Below, in pieces: positions 16,885 through 24,399 of a DNA stretch of 24,399 bases. Both the position numbers and the translations under genes were made by a program. The stretch covers positions 1 to 24,399 of the forward strand of contig JAXJQF010000154.1 of assembly GCA_036311285.1 (NCBI GenBank), given 5' to 3'. The notes beneath the pieces are model-generated. The model was not told the origin of the DNA. It saw only the letters and a program-made list of their open reading frames with translations, and did not search any database. The stretch is from JAXJQF01 sp036311285. Lineage in GTDB: Bacteria > Pseudomonadota > Gammaproteobacteria > Enterobacterales > Succinivibrionaceae. Position 1 is the first letter of the stretch, and each line of letters begins with the position of its first letter.

Positions 16885-17757
16885 TTATTCATTGACCACC
16901 TTCTCTTCTACTGATCTTTGTACCAAATTTTCTACAAAAAATTCTAAATGACCTTCAGGTCTGTACGGAATAGGCCAATTAACTACTCTTAAAGCTAATG
17001 CTTTAAATGCTAAAGAAGATGGAGACTTAGGGAATGCATCTACAACAACCTGTCTCTTTCTAACAGCCATCTTTACATTAACATCATTTGGTACACATGA
17101 AACTAATTCTAAGCTAGCATCCAAGAATCTGTCAGTAACTTTCGTTAGTTTAGCAAATAAATCTTGACCTTGCTTTAAACTACTTACCATATTTGCAACA
17201 ATTTTGAATTTATACACACCATAATCATTATTTAAGATCTTCATCAATGCGTAAGCATCCGTAATTGAGGTAGGTTCGTCACAAACTACAATTAAAACAT
17301 CTTGAGCTGCACGAGCAAAAGCAAGAACCATATCAGCAATACCTGCCGCTGTATCAACAATTAAAATGTCAATCTGTGTTTTTAATTCACTAAAGGCACG
17401 AATCAAGCCAGCGTGCTGAGCAGGGGTTAATTCAACCATAGATTGAGTACCAGATGTTGCTGGTACAATCTTTAAACCATGAGGACCTTCAACCATTACA
17501 TCATCAAGCGTACATTCACCTGATAACACATGAGATAAGTTTTTGCTAACTCTAATTCCTAACATTACATCAATGTTCGCCAACCCCAAGTCAGCATCAA
17601 GTAAAAGAACCTTCTTTCCTTGTTGACATAAAGAAACTGCTAAATTTAAAGATACATTAGATTTACCAACACCACCTTTACCGCCAGTTACGGTAATAAC
17701 TTTTATAGCCTTGTTATTGTTCTGTGCCATTTTACGTAGTCCTTCTGCTTGATCCAT
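16885..17757 (-). CDS. flhG: Flagellar number regulator FlhG/FleN (MinD-like ATPase)
   Basis: FlhG is a membrane-cycling MinD/ParA-type ATPase that limits the number of polar flagella, by stimulating the GTPase of FlhF and, in Vibrio and Pseudomonas, by restraining the master activator. The 290-residue protein starts with the activating motif DQAEGLRKM (2-10) that inserts into the FlhF active site. Next come the deviant Walker A GGKGGVGKS (25-33, signature Lys27 and Lys32), LLLDADLGLANID and DILIVDTAAGIAD. A Lys/Arg-containing C-terminal stretch may supply the membrane helix. A GAGAGAG ribosome site precedes the ATG, 21 bases after the flhF stop. Confidence 0.95.
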   Translation of the reverse strand: MDQAEGLRKMAQNNNKAIKVITVTGGKGGVGKSNVSLNLAVSLCQQGKKVLLLDADLGLANIDVMLGIRVSKNLSHVLSGECTLDDVMVEGPHGLKIVPATSGTQSMVELTPAQHAGLIRAFSELKTQIDILIVDTAAGIADMVLAFARAAQDVLIVVCDEPTSITDAYALMKILNNDYGVYKFKIVANMVSSLKQGQDLFAKLTKVTDRFLDASLELVSCVPNDVNVKMAVRKRQVVVDAFPKSPSSLAFKALALRVVNWPIPYRPEGHLEFFVENLVQRSVEEKVVNE

Positions 17758-17778
17758 AAAACTCTCTCTATCTTACGC

Positions 17779-19245
17779 TTACGAAGGTTGTGTTAAATCC
17801 CTCGACCAGCTTGCCCCTGTTTCTAATCTATTTTCATTTCCTTCGGATACAGAATTCTCATTTTCTTCTATATTTGCTAGAAGTTTTAAGACAAAACTTC
17901 TAGCATTAGCAGGTTCCAAATCCTCAGGTACTCTCTGTCCAGTGGTGATATAACTTAAAGGTAAATCATGTTGAATACATAAGCTAGCAGCATCGCCTAA
18001 ACTTAATGATTCATCGATTTTAGTAAGAATTAGACCATCGATACCAATTTTACTAAATCTCTTATAACTATCCTCTAATACTCGGCGTTGTGATGTTGCA
18101 GATAACACAAGGTAATTTTGAAGTTTAACCCTAGCATTCTTCTCTAATTCCATTAGTTCTTGTTCTAATCTATTATCTCTCTGTCCAAAACCAGCAGTAT
18201 CAATTAAAACTAAACTCTTATTTCTTAAAGAATATAAAACATCTGCAAGTTCAGAAAAATCTTCAACCTGTTTTACAACGCATCCCATAATACGTCCGTA
18301 GGTCTGAAGCTGTTCCTGAGCACCAATTCTATAATGGTCTGTACTAATTAAAGCAACTTGGTCACTTCCGTACTTAAGTGCAAATCTTGCTGCTAACTTT
18401 GCAACAGTTGTTGTTTTACCAACACCTGTTGGGCCAACTAACGCTATTGCACCACCATTTTTCATAATAGAATCATTGCCAATATTTATATTATTTATCA
18501 ATATTCGTGCCAATTCCTGCCATGCAATACTAAAGGTAGCATCGTTACCAACCTTGTTAGCAAGTTTAATTGCAAGTTCTTCATTAAACCCTGATGACAC
18601 AAGCAATCTAGACACCATAGCCCTTACAGGTTCTTCTCTCTCACGAGTATCAGCCATTAAACCTGCAAGCTGATATTGAAGCAGTTTTCTAATAGATTCT
18701 ACTTCTTTAGACAAAGCTATAATTTGTTCATTATCAACAGCTGACACTTTGTTTTTATTAGCATTATCATCCTTATATGAATTACTAATAGAATCTTGCT
18801 GTGCAGTATTGTAATAATCCTTAAAACTAGAAGTATTTTTTAAAGGTTTGGGAGATTCGTCAACTTTTTTTGAAGATACAACTGGACGTTTTTGCTGACG
18901 AGCTAATAACTCTGCCAAAGAATCGGCAAATTGCTCTTGCTTTTTCTTTTCTGCAGCCGGATTTTTGACACTTTTATTATATGAAACTGATTTTTGCTTA
19001 GCGCTAGACGATAGTTTGACACTATCATCCGCCAATTTATCGTCAGCACGTTTACTAACATTATTATCTTTTTGAACAGAAGAATTTGAAACAGCATCTT
19101 CAACCTTATAATCAACTGCCGCTACAACTTCCATTCCTCCACTAACCTTTTTACTAGACATGATTATAGCGTCAGGACCTAATTGCTCCTTTATTTCCGC
19201 AATCGCTGTACGCATATCTTTAGCAAAGAATCGTTTTAAATTCAT
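17779..19245 (-). CDS. flhF: Flagellar placement GTPase FlhF (SRP-like)
   Basis: FlhF is an SRP-family GTPase that marks the cell pole for flagellar assembly. It has 488 residues. A short N-terminal B domain (1-50, beginning MNLKRFFAKDMRTAIAEIKE) is followed by a long low-complexity Ser/Lys/Asp linker (about 51-170), then the N and G domains. G motifs are the P-loop GPTGVGKT (271-278), STDHYRIGAQEQL (301-313), DTAG (349-352) and TKID (408-411). The ribosome site AGAGG overlaps the flhA stop region only 10 bases away, so flhA and flhF are translationally close. The linker is poorly conserved in the family, so its composition is not informative. Confidence 0.96.
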   Translation of the reverse strand: MNLKRFFAKDMRTAIAEIKEQLGPDAIIMSSKKVSGGMEVVAAVDYKVEDAVSNSSVQKDNNVSKRADDKLADDSVKLSSSAKQKSVSYNKSVKNPAAEKKKQEQFADSLAELLARQQKRPVVSSKKVDESPKPLKNTSSFKDYYNTAQQDSISNSYKDDNANKNKVSAVDNEQIIALSKEVESIRKLLQYQLAGLMADTREREEPVRAMVSRLLVSSGFNEELAIKLANKVGNDATFSIAWQELARILINNINIGNDSIMKNGGAIALVGPTGVGKTTTVAKLAARFALKYGSDQVALISTDHYRIGAQEQLQTYGRIMGCVVKQVEDFSELADVLYSLRNKSLVLIDTAGFGQRDNRLEQELMELEKNARVKLQNYLVLSATSQRRVLEDSYKRFSKIGIDGLILTKIDESLSLGDAASLCIQHDLPLSYITTGQRVPEDLEPANARSFVLKLLANIEENENSVSEGNENRLETGASWSRDLTQPS

Positions 19246-19255
19246 TAATTAACCT

Positions 19256-21340
19256 CTATTGTCCAACGGCACTGACAATTTTTATTTGCTTGTCATCAGG
19301 AATTTCTTGATATGATAAAACTCGTAACCCTGGAATTGAATTTTTCACAAATCGTGCCAAGGTTGTTCTTAATAAACCAGATGTCAACAATATTGCTGGT
19401 TGACCTTCCATTTCTTGTCTAACAGTTGCATCTGAAAGAGATTTTTGTAATCTTTCAGCAAGACCTGGTTCAATACCAGCTCCATCAGCCCCACCTGACT
19501 GTAATGACTTATGCAATATTGTTTCTAAATCTCTAGATAAAGTAATTACTGGAATTGTATCAACAGAACCAACAATATCCTGAACTATTAATCTTCTTAA
19601 ACCTATACGACATGCAGCTGTCAATACTTCTGCATCCTGGCTCTTTGGAGCATAATCAGTTAAAGTTTGTAATATAGTACGCATATCTCTGATTGGTACA
19701 CCATCGTTCAATAAGTTTTGAAGAACCTTTGTTAAAGCACCTAAACTCATTAAAGTAGGCACCAAATTTTCCACAAGCTTTGGTTGAGATACTGAAACTT
19801 TGTTGAGAAGATTTTGAACTTCTTCTTGTCCTAGCAATGATGTTGCTTGTTGAGACAAGATTTGACTTAAATGTGTTGCAATAACTGTTGCAGAATCTAC
19901 AACCGTATATCCATAACCAAGTGCTAACTCTGTACTTTCCTTTGAAACCCAAACAGCGTCTAAACCAAATGCAGGATCCTTTGTTGGAGTTCCTGGCAAT
20001 TCACCAAAGACAGCTCCAGGATTAATAGCCATATCCTTATCTGGAAATACTTCTGCTTCTCCAAAAGTTACACCCATTAAAGTTATACGATAAGTATTTG
20101 GAGTTAAATCTAAATTATCTCTAATATGTACAGGAGGTACCAAGAATCCCAATTCTTGAGACAATTTCTTTCTTACCCCTTTAACTCTATTTAACAATTC
20201 TCCATTTTGGTTCTTATCAACCATTTGAATAAGTCTATACCCAACCTCTAAACCAATTACGTCAACTGGAGCAACATCATCCCATGACAATTCTTTATTT
20301 TCAGGAGCAGGAGCTTCAGTTGAACTAACCATTTCAATTGGATTTTCTTTAGCTTGTTTTTCTTTCTTATTCATCCACCATGCACCTGCACCACAAATAG
20401 CAGCCAACATTAAGAAAGCAACATGAGGCATACCTGGTGTAATCCCCATAATCCCCAATATACATGCAGATACAATTAAAGAACGAGGATCCTTAAATAT
20501 TTGAGAAAGAACAACCTTCCCCATATCCTGTTCAGCATTTTGTCTTGTAACAATAATAGCTGTAGCAACTGATAACAATAATGATGGAATCTGAGCAACA
20601 AGTCCGTCACCAACAGTTAATTTAGTATAAACATCTGTCGCTACCATAAATGTTAAATCATGCTGAGCAATACCAACAATCATCCCACCAATAACATTTA
20701 TAAATAGAATTAGGATACCTGCAATAGCATCCCCTTTTACGAATTTACTAGCACCGTCCATCGAACCGTAGAAATCAGCTTCTTGAGTTACTTCAGCACG
20801 ACGAACTTTAGCTTGTTCCTGAGTAATCAAACCTGCATTTAAATCAGCATCGATTGACATCTGTTTTCCAGGCATTGCATCAAGCGTAAATCTTGCACTT
20901 ACTTCTGAAATACGTCCTGCACCTTTAGTAACAACTACGAAGTTGATGATAACGAGGATACTGAATACTATTAAACCTACTACGAAGTTACCGCCCATAA
21001 CAACGTTACCAAACGATGCTATTACGTTACCAGCTGCATCTCCACCTGCATGCCCTTCAACCAAAATAATACGAGTAGAAGCAACATTTAATGATAATCT
21101 TAATAGTGTTGCAATCAATAAAACAGACGGAAAAGAAGCAAAATCCATTGGTCTTTTTGCATAAATTGTCACCAAAAGAACAATCATAGATAGAGCTATG
21201 TTAAAAGTAAATAAAATATCAAGCAAGAACACTGGCATTGGCAACATTACCATCCCTAAGCAGACAAGTACTAACAATGGAGTACCAATTGCTTTATATG
21301 GCAATGAGTTTAATTTACCCAATATCGATGAAAAATTCAT
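19256..21340 (-). CDS. flhA: Flagellar type III export gate protein FlhA
   Basis: FlhA forms the nonameric ring of the flagellar export gate in the inner membrane; it uses the proton motive force and docks chaperone-substrate complexes. The 694 residues have the family layout. Membrane segments fill about 18-325. The conserved cytoplasmic FHIPEP loop lies between segments four and five (about 137-203: ARFTLDAMPGKQMSIDADL, then RRAEVTQEADFYGSMDGASK), and the soluble C-terminal domain runs from about 330 to 694. RLSLNVASTRIIL (81-93) is the family signature. flhB, the usual upstream neighbour, is absent here; lamB lies upstream instead. It is the first gene of a minus-strand operon with flhF, flhG and fliA. 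Confidence 0.97.
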   Translation of the reverse strand: MNFSSILGKLNSLPYKAIGTPLLVLVCLGMVMLPMPVFLLDILFTFNIALSMIVLLVTIYAKRPMDFASFPSVLLIATLLRLSLNVASTRIILVEGHAGGDAAGNVIASFGNVVMGGNFVVGLIVFSILVIINFVVVTKGAGRISEVSARFTLDAMPGKQMSIDADLNAGLITQEQAKVRRAEVTQEADFYGSMDGASKFVKGDAIAGILILFINVIGGMIVGIAQHDLTFMVATDVYTKLTVGDGLVAQIPSLLLSVATAIIVTRQNAEQDMGKVVLSQIFKDPRSLIVSACILGIMGITPGMPHVAFLMLAAICGAGAWWMNKKEKQAKENPIEMVSSTEAPAPENKELSWDDVAPVDVIGLEVGYRLIQMVDKNQNGELLNRVKGVRKKLSQELGFLVPPVHIRDNLDLTPNTYRITLMGVTFGEAEVFPDKDMAINPGAVFGELPGTPTKDPAFGLDAVWVSKESTELALGYGYTVVDSATVIATHLSQILSQQATSLLGQEEVQNLLNKVSVSQPKLVENLVPTLMSLGALTKVLQNLLNDGVPIRDMRTILQTLTDYAPKSQDAEVLTAACRIGLRRLIVQDIVGSVDTIPVITLSRDLETILHKSLQSGGADGAGIEPGLAERLQKSLSDATVRQEMEGQPAILLTSGLLRTTLARFVKNSIPGLRVLSYQEIPDDKQIKIVSAVGQ

Positions 21341-21636
21341 ATTTTATTTATCACTCTTACTAAAGTAATTTAATTATATCAAACTATAAATATAAAAAAT
21401 TCTACTAACAACAAATGTCTTAAACATTATAAATCAAGTAATTATTGATTGAGAAACGTCTTACCAAATAATATATAGATTATATGAAAATGATCTACTT
21501 TTATATACAAATTACATACCAATTTAAACATATTACAAATGTTATTCAATATTACTTAATAAAACTAATTAAATATCAATGATTTTAAAACAACATAATA
21601 TAAATAGAACTATTTAAAAATGCACTCGTGACAACA
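21341..21636. other. AT-rich leader of the flagellar operon
   Basis: This stretch upstream of flhA has no open frame. On the minus strand I found neither a sigma-54 (TGGCAC-N5-TTGC) nor a sigma-28 pattern. A TATAAT-like hexamer lies about 40 bases before flhA without a credible -35. Control of this operon cannot be read from the sequence. Confidence 0.35.
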
Positions 21637-21666
21637 ATAAAAAAGGATGTCCGAAGACATCCTTTT
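21637..21666 (-). terminator. Intrinsic terminator of lamB with UUCG tetraloop
   Basis: On the minus strand a perfect 11-bp stem (21666-21656 with 21651-21641) closes a TTCG loop with a C-G closing pair, the very stable cUUCGg tetraloop, followed by further T residues. It lies about 35 bases after the lamB stop. Confidence 0.9.
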
Positions 21667-21700
21667 AAAATCAATTATAGATTAAGATAAATCTAAACTA

Positions 21701-23044
21701 TTACCACCAAGCTTCTACTTGAGTACCTACAGTGATTTGTTCTTCATCTTTATCTACGTTCTTAGAAGCGTAGCCAGGGTTCCAGCTGTTAGCGAATAAA
21801 TCACCTGAGATGTAAGATACATAGAATCTAATTGCTGGACGTGACCAGAAGCCCTTACCTGGAGTAAATTGTTGAGCTAAAGTAACCTTAGTTACATCTG
21901 GATCTTCGTACTTAGCAGTATCCGCTACCCATCCGTCAGTCTTAGTAGCTGAGTAACCTAATTCTAATGTTGTACGAGTGTATTCAGTCCACTTGTATTC
22001 TGGACGTACTACTACACTGTAATCCCAACCTGAACGGTTTGTAGTCCAAGCGTTATCATCGTGGTTTTCACCTGAGTTCTTATGAGACCAAATCAAGCTA
22101 TAGCCTAAACCGAAGTTGCCAGCATCTAATGTACCCCAATCGATTAAACGTACTGTTTCTACGTCTGTATCTGGAGTGTAGTTGTCACCAGCGTGGTTAC
22201 CAAAATCACCAATGTAAGCAAAACCGTTTGAACCGTATTGGATAACAAACTTGTTCATTACTGACATAGCATCAGTGTTGATTGTAGAGTTGTGTTCTAA
22301 AGTAACTAAAGCACCTGATCTTGCTTGGATTTCACGGTTGTTACCAGCAGCTTCTTCCTTTTGAGTGTCAGAAACGAATGGTAAAGCGTAGATTACAGAT
22401 GCATCAACTGTACCAAAACCTACTGGAATACCGTTCCAACGAGCGTCTAACTTGTAAACGTTTCTGAAGTGCTCTGGAGCAGCGTCACGACCGTCGTTAG
22501 CCCACTTAGTAACAGCGAATGCTAAGTTACCCATACCAACATCAATGTTTTCGATACCAGCACCGTAACCTGAGTTGTTCAAGTAGTATAAGTCTAAGAT
22601 ATGGATATCTTTACGTTGATAGAATCTCTTACCAGCCCAAATTGAGTAACCATCAGCTGTATCATACTTAGCGTATAATTCACGGATAGATAATCTTTGA
22701 CCATCCCATGGACCTTGGTTACCAACGCCTTGCCATGAGTTACCTTGTTGATCTACGTTACCTTCAGTAGTACCATAAGCAACTAATGTGTTTACTGTAA
22801 ACTTTGAGTTAGCCTTGTTGTAAACTTCTTGTGATAATGCAAGTTCAGCATATGTATCACATTCATCAGCTAAACGACCTACACGGTGACCTTTATTACC
22901 ATTACCCAAACAGTAAACAGCACCACCTTCTGTGTTTGCTTGCATACCAGCACGGAAATAACCGTGGAAATCAACAGCTGAAGCAGTTACTGAACCTAAA
23001 GCTAAAGCTACTGCAGCTGAAAGAGGAAGCCAATTTGCCTTCAT
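21701..23044 (-). CDS. lamB: Maltoporin LamB (outer membrane maltodextrin channel)
   Basis: LamB is a trimeric 18-strand outer membrane porin with a greasy slide of aromatic residues that passes maltose and maltodextrins. The 447-residue precursor has a signal peptide (1-23, cleavage after ASA). The mature N-terminus VDFHGYFRAG matches E. coli LamB (VDFHGYARSG). Cys45 and Cys62 (mature 22 and 39) correspond to the disulfide in E. coli loop L1, followed by ECDTYAELALSQEV. The C-terminus TVGTQVEAWW has the terminal aromatic outer membrane sorting signal. Codon choice is more regular than in neighbouring genes, which suggests high expression. AAGGA precedes the ATG. No malK, malE or other mal gene is adjacent. 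Confidence 0.95.
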   Translation of the reverse strand: MKANWLPLSAAVALALGSVTASAVDFHGYFRAGMQANTEGGAVYCLGNGNKGHRVGRLADECDTYAELALSQEVYNKANSKFTVNTLVAYGTTEGNVDQQGNSWQGVGNQGPWDGQRLSIRELYAKYDTADGYSIWAGKRFYQRKDIHILDLYYLNNSGYGAGIENIDVGMGNLAFAVTKWANDGRDAAPEHFRNVYKLDARWNGIPVGFGTVDASVIYALPFVSDTQKEEAAGNNREIQARSGALVTLEHNSTINTDAMSVMNKFVIQYGSNGFAYIGDFGNHAGDNYTPDTDVETVRLIDWGTLDAGNFGLGYSLIWSHKNSGENHDDNAWTTNRSGWDYSVVVRPEYKWTEYTRTTLELGYSATKTDGWVADTAKYEDPDVTKVTLAQQFTPGKGFWSRPAIRFYVSYISGDLFANSWNPGYASKNVDKDEEQITVGTQVEAWW

Positions 23045-23410
23045 AATAATTCCTTATATCCTATCGGATTTACTTTATATTAAACTACAAACATCAGTTT
23101 TATAAGAAAAGACCACTTTTTCCTTCAAAACTGTTTTTTGTATTATACTTACAAAAATTTCAAAAAACTATAGAACTAACTCACATTTTTGATACAAATT
23201 GCGTTTCTATAAATATTTTTAACAAATATTGTTTTTTAAAATAAAAAACAAATATATACGCAAATTTCTTTATTTTTATAAGATTTTACTGATAATAACT
23301 TAATATTATTCATGAAAACGATTTTGATATTAACAGAATACTTGTTTTGCTTTGCAAAATTTTCATAAAACTTTTTTAACATTTTTAATTGTTTTTTTAT
23401 AAAAAACACT
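23045..23410. other. Long lamB leader and upstream region
   Basis: There is no gene here. It holds the candidate lamB promoter and CRP-like site (described separately); the rest is A/T-rich sequence with T runs and no clear hairpin. If the TATAAT at 23142-23147 is used, the lamB mRNA has a leader of about 90 bases. Confidence 0.4.
23142..23190 (-). promoter_or_regulatory. Candidate CRP-dependent lamB promoter
   Basis: On the minus strand, a perfect TATAAT (23147-23142) lies downstream of a CRP-like site at 23190-23169, whose left half AAATGTGA is consensus while the right half (TCTAT) is weak. The centres are about 35 bases apart, close to the 32 of class II CRP promoters, and there is no good -35, as expected for an activator-dependent promoter. 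CRP control of lamB is known in enterics; here it is inference. Confidence 0.5.
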
Positions 23411-23452
23411 TAAAAACAAAGGAACAAAAGCCGGTTTTAGCTTTTGTTCCTT
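23411..23452 (-). terminator. Intrinsic terminator of the yqcC-like gene
   Basis: AAGGAACAAAAGC (23419-23431) and GCTTTTGTTCCTT (23440-23452) form a perfect 13-bp stem with an 8-base loop. On the minus strand it is followed by TTGTTTTTAAG, 28 bases after the stop; on the plus strand AATTTTT follows. Confidence 0.8.
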
Positions 23453-23480
23453 AATTTTTAAGTATTTTAAAGAATTTTAA

Positions 23481-23828
23481 TCAATTATCAGAAAAACATC
23501 TATCTAATTCATTAATTATTTTTAGTAATTGCATATGTTTAGCCTTTTCATTTTTGTAAAATTCAAAAGCATATGGAAATACTTTACAACTAGCAGGAAG
23601 TCTTGATTCACAATAGATTATCTCTCTAAATTTTCTTATCAACACAAATTGTAACCACTCATGAAGTTCCATTTTATCCATAAAAAATGGTTCCATACTA
23701 TTATAATAACTCAACGGAAGTTCTGTATTTTTCCAATAATTAAGATTTTTTAATTCTAACTCTAAACGTTCAAGAATATCCAAAACTCTTTTATTTAAGA
23801 AAATTGTATCAACAGTAACACTTGTCAT
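23481..23828 (-). CDS. YqcC-family (DUF446) protein
   Basis: This is a 115-residue soluble protein related to E. coli YqcC. The family pattern is clear: an N-terminal helix, then YWKNTELP, SMEPFFMDKMELHEWLQFVL (compare STQPFFMDTMEPLEWLQWVL in E. coli), then an LP-containing turn and PYAFEF, and a C-terminal LLKIINELDRCFSD helix. The family forms a small helical bundle with no established function; in enterics it sits beside truC. I chose the ATG at 23828, nine bases after GGA. A TTG-started frame four codons longer would place this ribosome site inside the gene. No truC is visible here. Confidence 0.85.
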   Translation of the reverse strand: MTSVTVDTIFLNKRVLDILERLELELKNLNYWKNTELPLSYYNSMEPFFMDKMELHEWLQFVLIRKFREIIYCESRLPASCKVFPYAFEFYKNEKAKHMQLLKIINELDRCFSDN

Positions 23829-24293
23829 TTGTATTTCCAATATATACTTTATTTAATAGAACACTACTAATATCTTTTCGTAACCCAATTATACTATAGC
23901 AACCAATATTTTGTTACTAGTACATATATCTCTGCTAATTTTTCAATAAGTAGCAACATAATTAATAAGAAACATAAAAACTTTTTAAGATATAAGTAAA
24001 CAAGGGTTTATAAATAGTAAATAATTTGAGTTTTATATTTTTCTCTTTATATATTGATTAGTTACATCTATATATATTGTATTAACACATACATAAAGAC
24101 CTAACCTCATTTTATGAAAATGGTATGTCCTAGAATTATTGTATGTTCTCAACACTTGGTTCCAAGTGTAAAAATGACAATCTCTTTTGATGTTTAATAT
24201 TTTTGAAATTAGTATCTTTTTACAAATATTTCAATTTTTATTACTGTTTATTTCGTAAAATACAAAATACAAAAAAAAAAAGACAAGTACCAA
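23829..24293. other. Gene-poor AT-rich region before the insertion sequence
   Basis: I see no credible gene. A near-perfect palindrome ACACTTGG-TT-CCAAGTGT lies at 24152-24169, and a small CATTTT/AAAATG hairpin at 24108-24122. A 27-codon frame from 24114 has no ribosome site and is not called. A run of A residues (24271-24281) lies just before the insertion sequence boundary. Confidence 0.4.
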
Positions 24294-24326
24294 TGGAGTG
24301 CACCCCATAAGTTGAACAAATAAAAC

Positions 24327-24399
24327 TTATACATATTTTAAGGCAGAATTTCTTACTTCACTAGGAGTTCTGCCTTTTAATTTTTGCTGTATTCTATCA
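24327..24399 (-). CDS. C-terminus of IS3-family OrfB transposase (partial)
   Basis: The frame enters from the right edge on the minus strand and ends at TAA 24329-24327, giving 23 residues that include RIQ followed by KLKGRTPSEVRNSALKYV. This is the typical tail of the IS150-subgroup DDE integrase-type transposase, in which RIQxKLKGxxPxxxR closes the rve domain. The catalytic DDE residues lie outside the window, so it cannot be said whether the copy is intact. Confidence 0.85.
   Translation of the reverse strand, partial: DRIQQKLKGRTPSEVRNSALKYV
24340..24385 (+). terminator. Possible inward-facing terminator inside the IS end
   Basis: AAGGCAGAA (24340-24348) pairs with TTCTGCCTT (24368-24376) across a 19-base loop and is followed on the plus strand by TTAATTTTT. 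It overlaps the end of the transposase gene and would stop transcripts entering the element from the flank. Confidence 0.5.

Larger units (their letters stand above)
24294..24399. mobile_element. Terminal part of an IS3-family (IS150-like) insertion sequence
   Basis: The terminal repeat appears to start TGGAGTGCACCCC at 24294 and continues ATAAGTTGAACA, which follows the IS150-type end TGTACTGCACCC...GTTGGACG. Thirty-three bases in, on the minus strand, lies the end of an OrfB transposase. This is the right (3') end of the element relative to transposase direction; the remainder lies beyond the window. Confidence 0.8.

Noticed and set aside
24114..24197. 27-codon frame with two early cysteines
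   Set aside because: No ribosome site, very short, and it overlaps the palindrome at 24152-24169; not supportable as a gene.

Overview
The window is strongly AT-rich (about one third G+C by eye) and densely coded. It most resembles a chromosomal segment of a polar-flagellated gammaproteobacterium. The evidence is the endA-rsmE and alaA-yfbR gene pairs, the long E. coli-type QueF, a YqcC-family protein, FabV, maltoporin, and the flhA-flhF-flhG-fliA order known from Vibrio, Pseudomonas, Shewanella and Aeromonas. An AT-rich anaerobe of the Aeromonadales, such as a member of the Succinivibrionaceae, would fit. That placement is inference from protein character, not from a marker gene.

Layout. 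Positions 1-3972: the end of an unidentified gene, a DUF5718-like protein on the minus strand, then endA (periplasmic nuclease), rsmE (16S rRNA methyltransferase) and queF (queuosine pathway) on the plus strand. Positions 3973-6189: a large membrane protein with a TPR-like periplasmic part and a C-terminal domain that looks like a GGDEF fold without its signature. Positions 6272-6701: a four-gene tRNA operon (Pro-Arg-His-Leu) with a clear promoter and terminator. Positions 6813-11274: a TauE/SafE permease, an unknown lipoprotein, folD, fabV and a small orphan protein. Positions 11706-15742: dacB, alaA and yfbR. Positions 16103-21340: the flagellar block flhA-flhF-flhG-fliA, transcribed on the minus strand. 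Positions 21701-23828: lamB and yqcC on the minus strand. From 24294 the window enters an IS3-family (IS150-like) insertion sequence, of which only the terminal repeat and the last residues of the transposase are present.

How the genes relate. The only true pathway cluster is the flagellar one: FlhA is the export gate, FlhF and FlhG set flagellar position and number, and FliA drives late flagellar and chemotaxis genes. The rest are single housekeeping genes or pairs, most closed by clear intrinsic terminators. I found no CRISPR array, phage region, defence island or other obviously new multigene system. The items most worth a second look are the TPR/degenerate-GGDEF membrane protein, the alternative-hairpin region between folD and fabV, the FAH-like motif set in the DUF5718-like protein, and the insertion sequence edge with a hairpin that could stop incoming transcription. 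Three starts were set downstream of longer TTG-initiated frames: fabV, alaA and yqcC.
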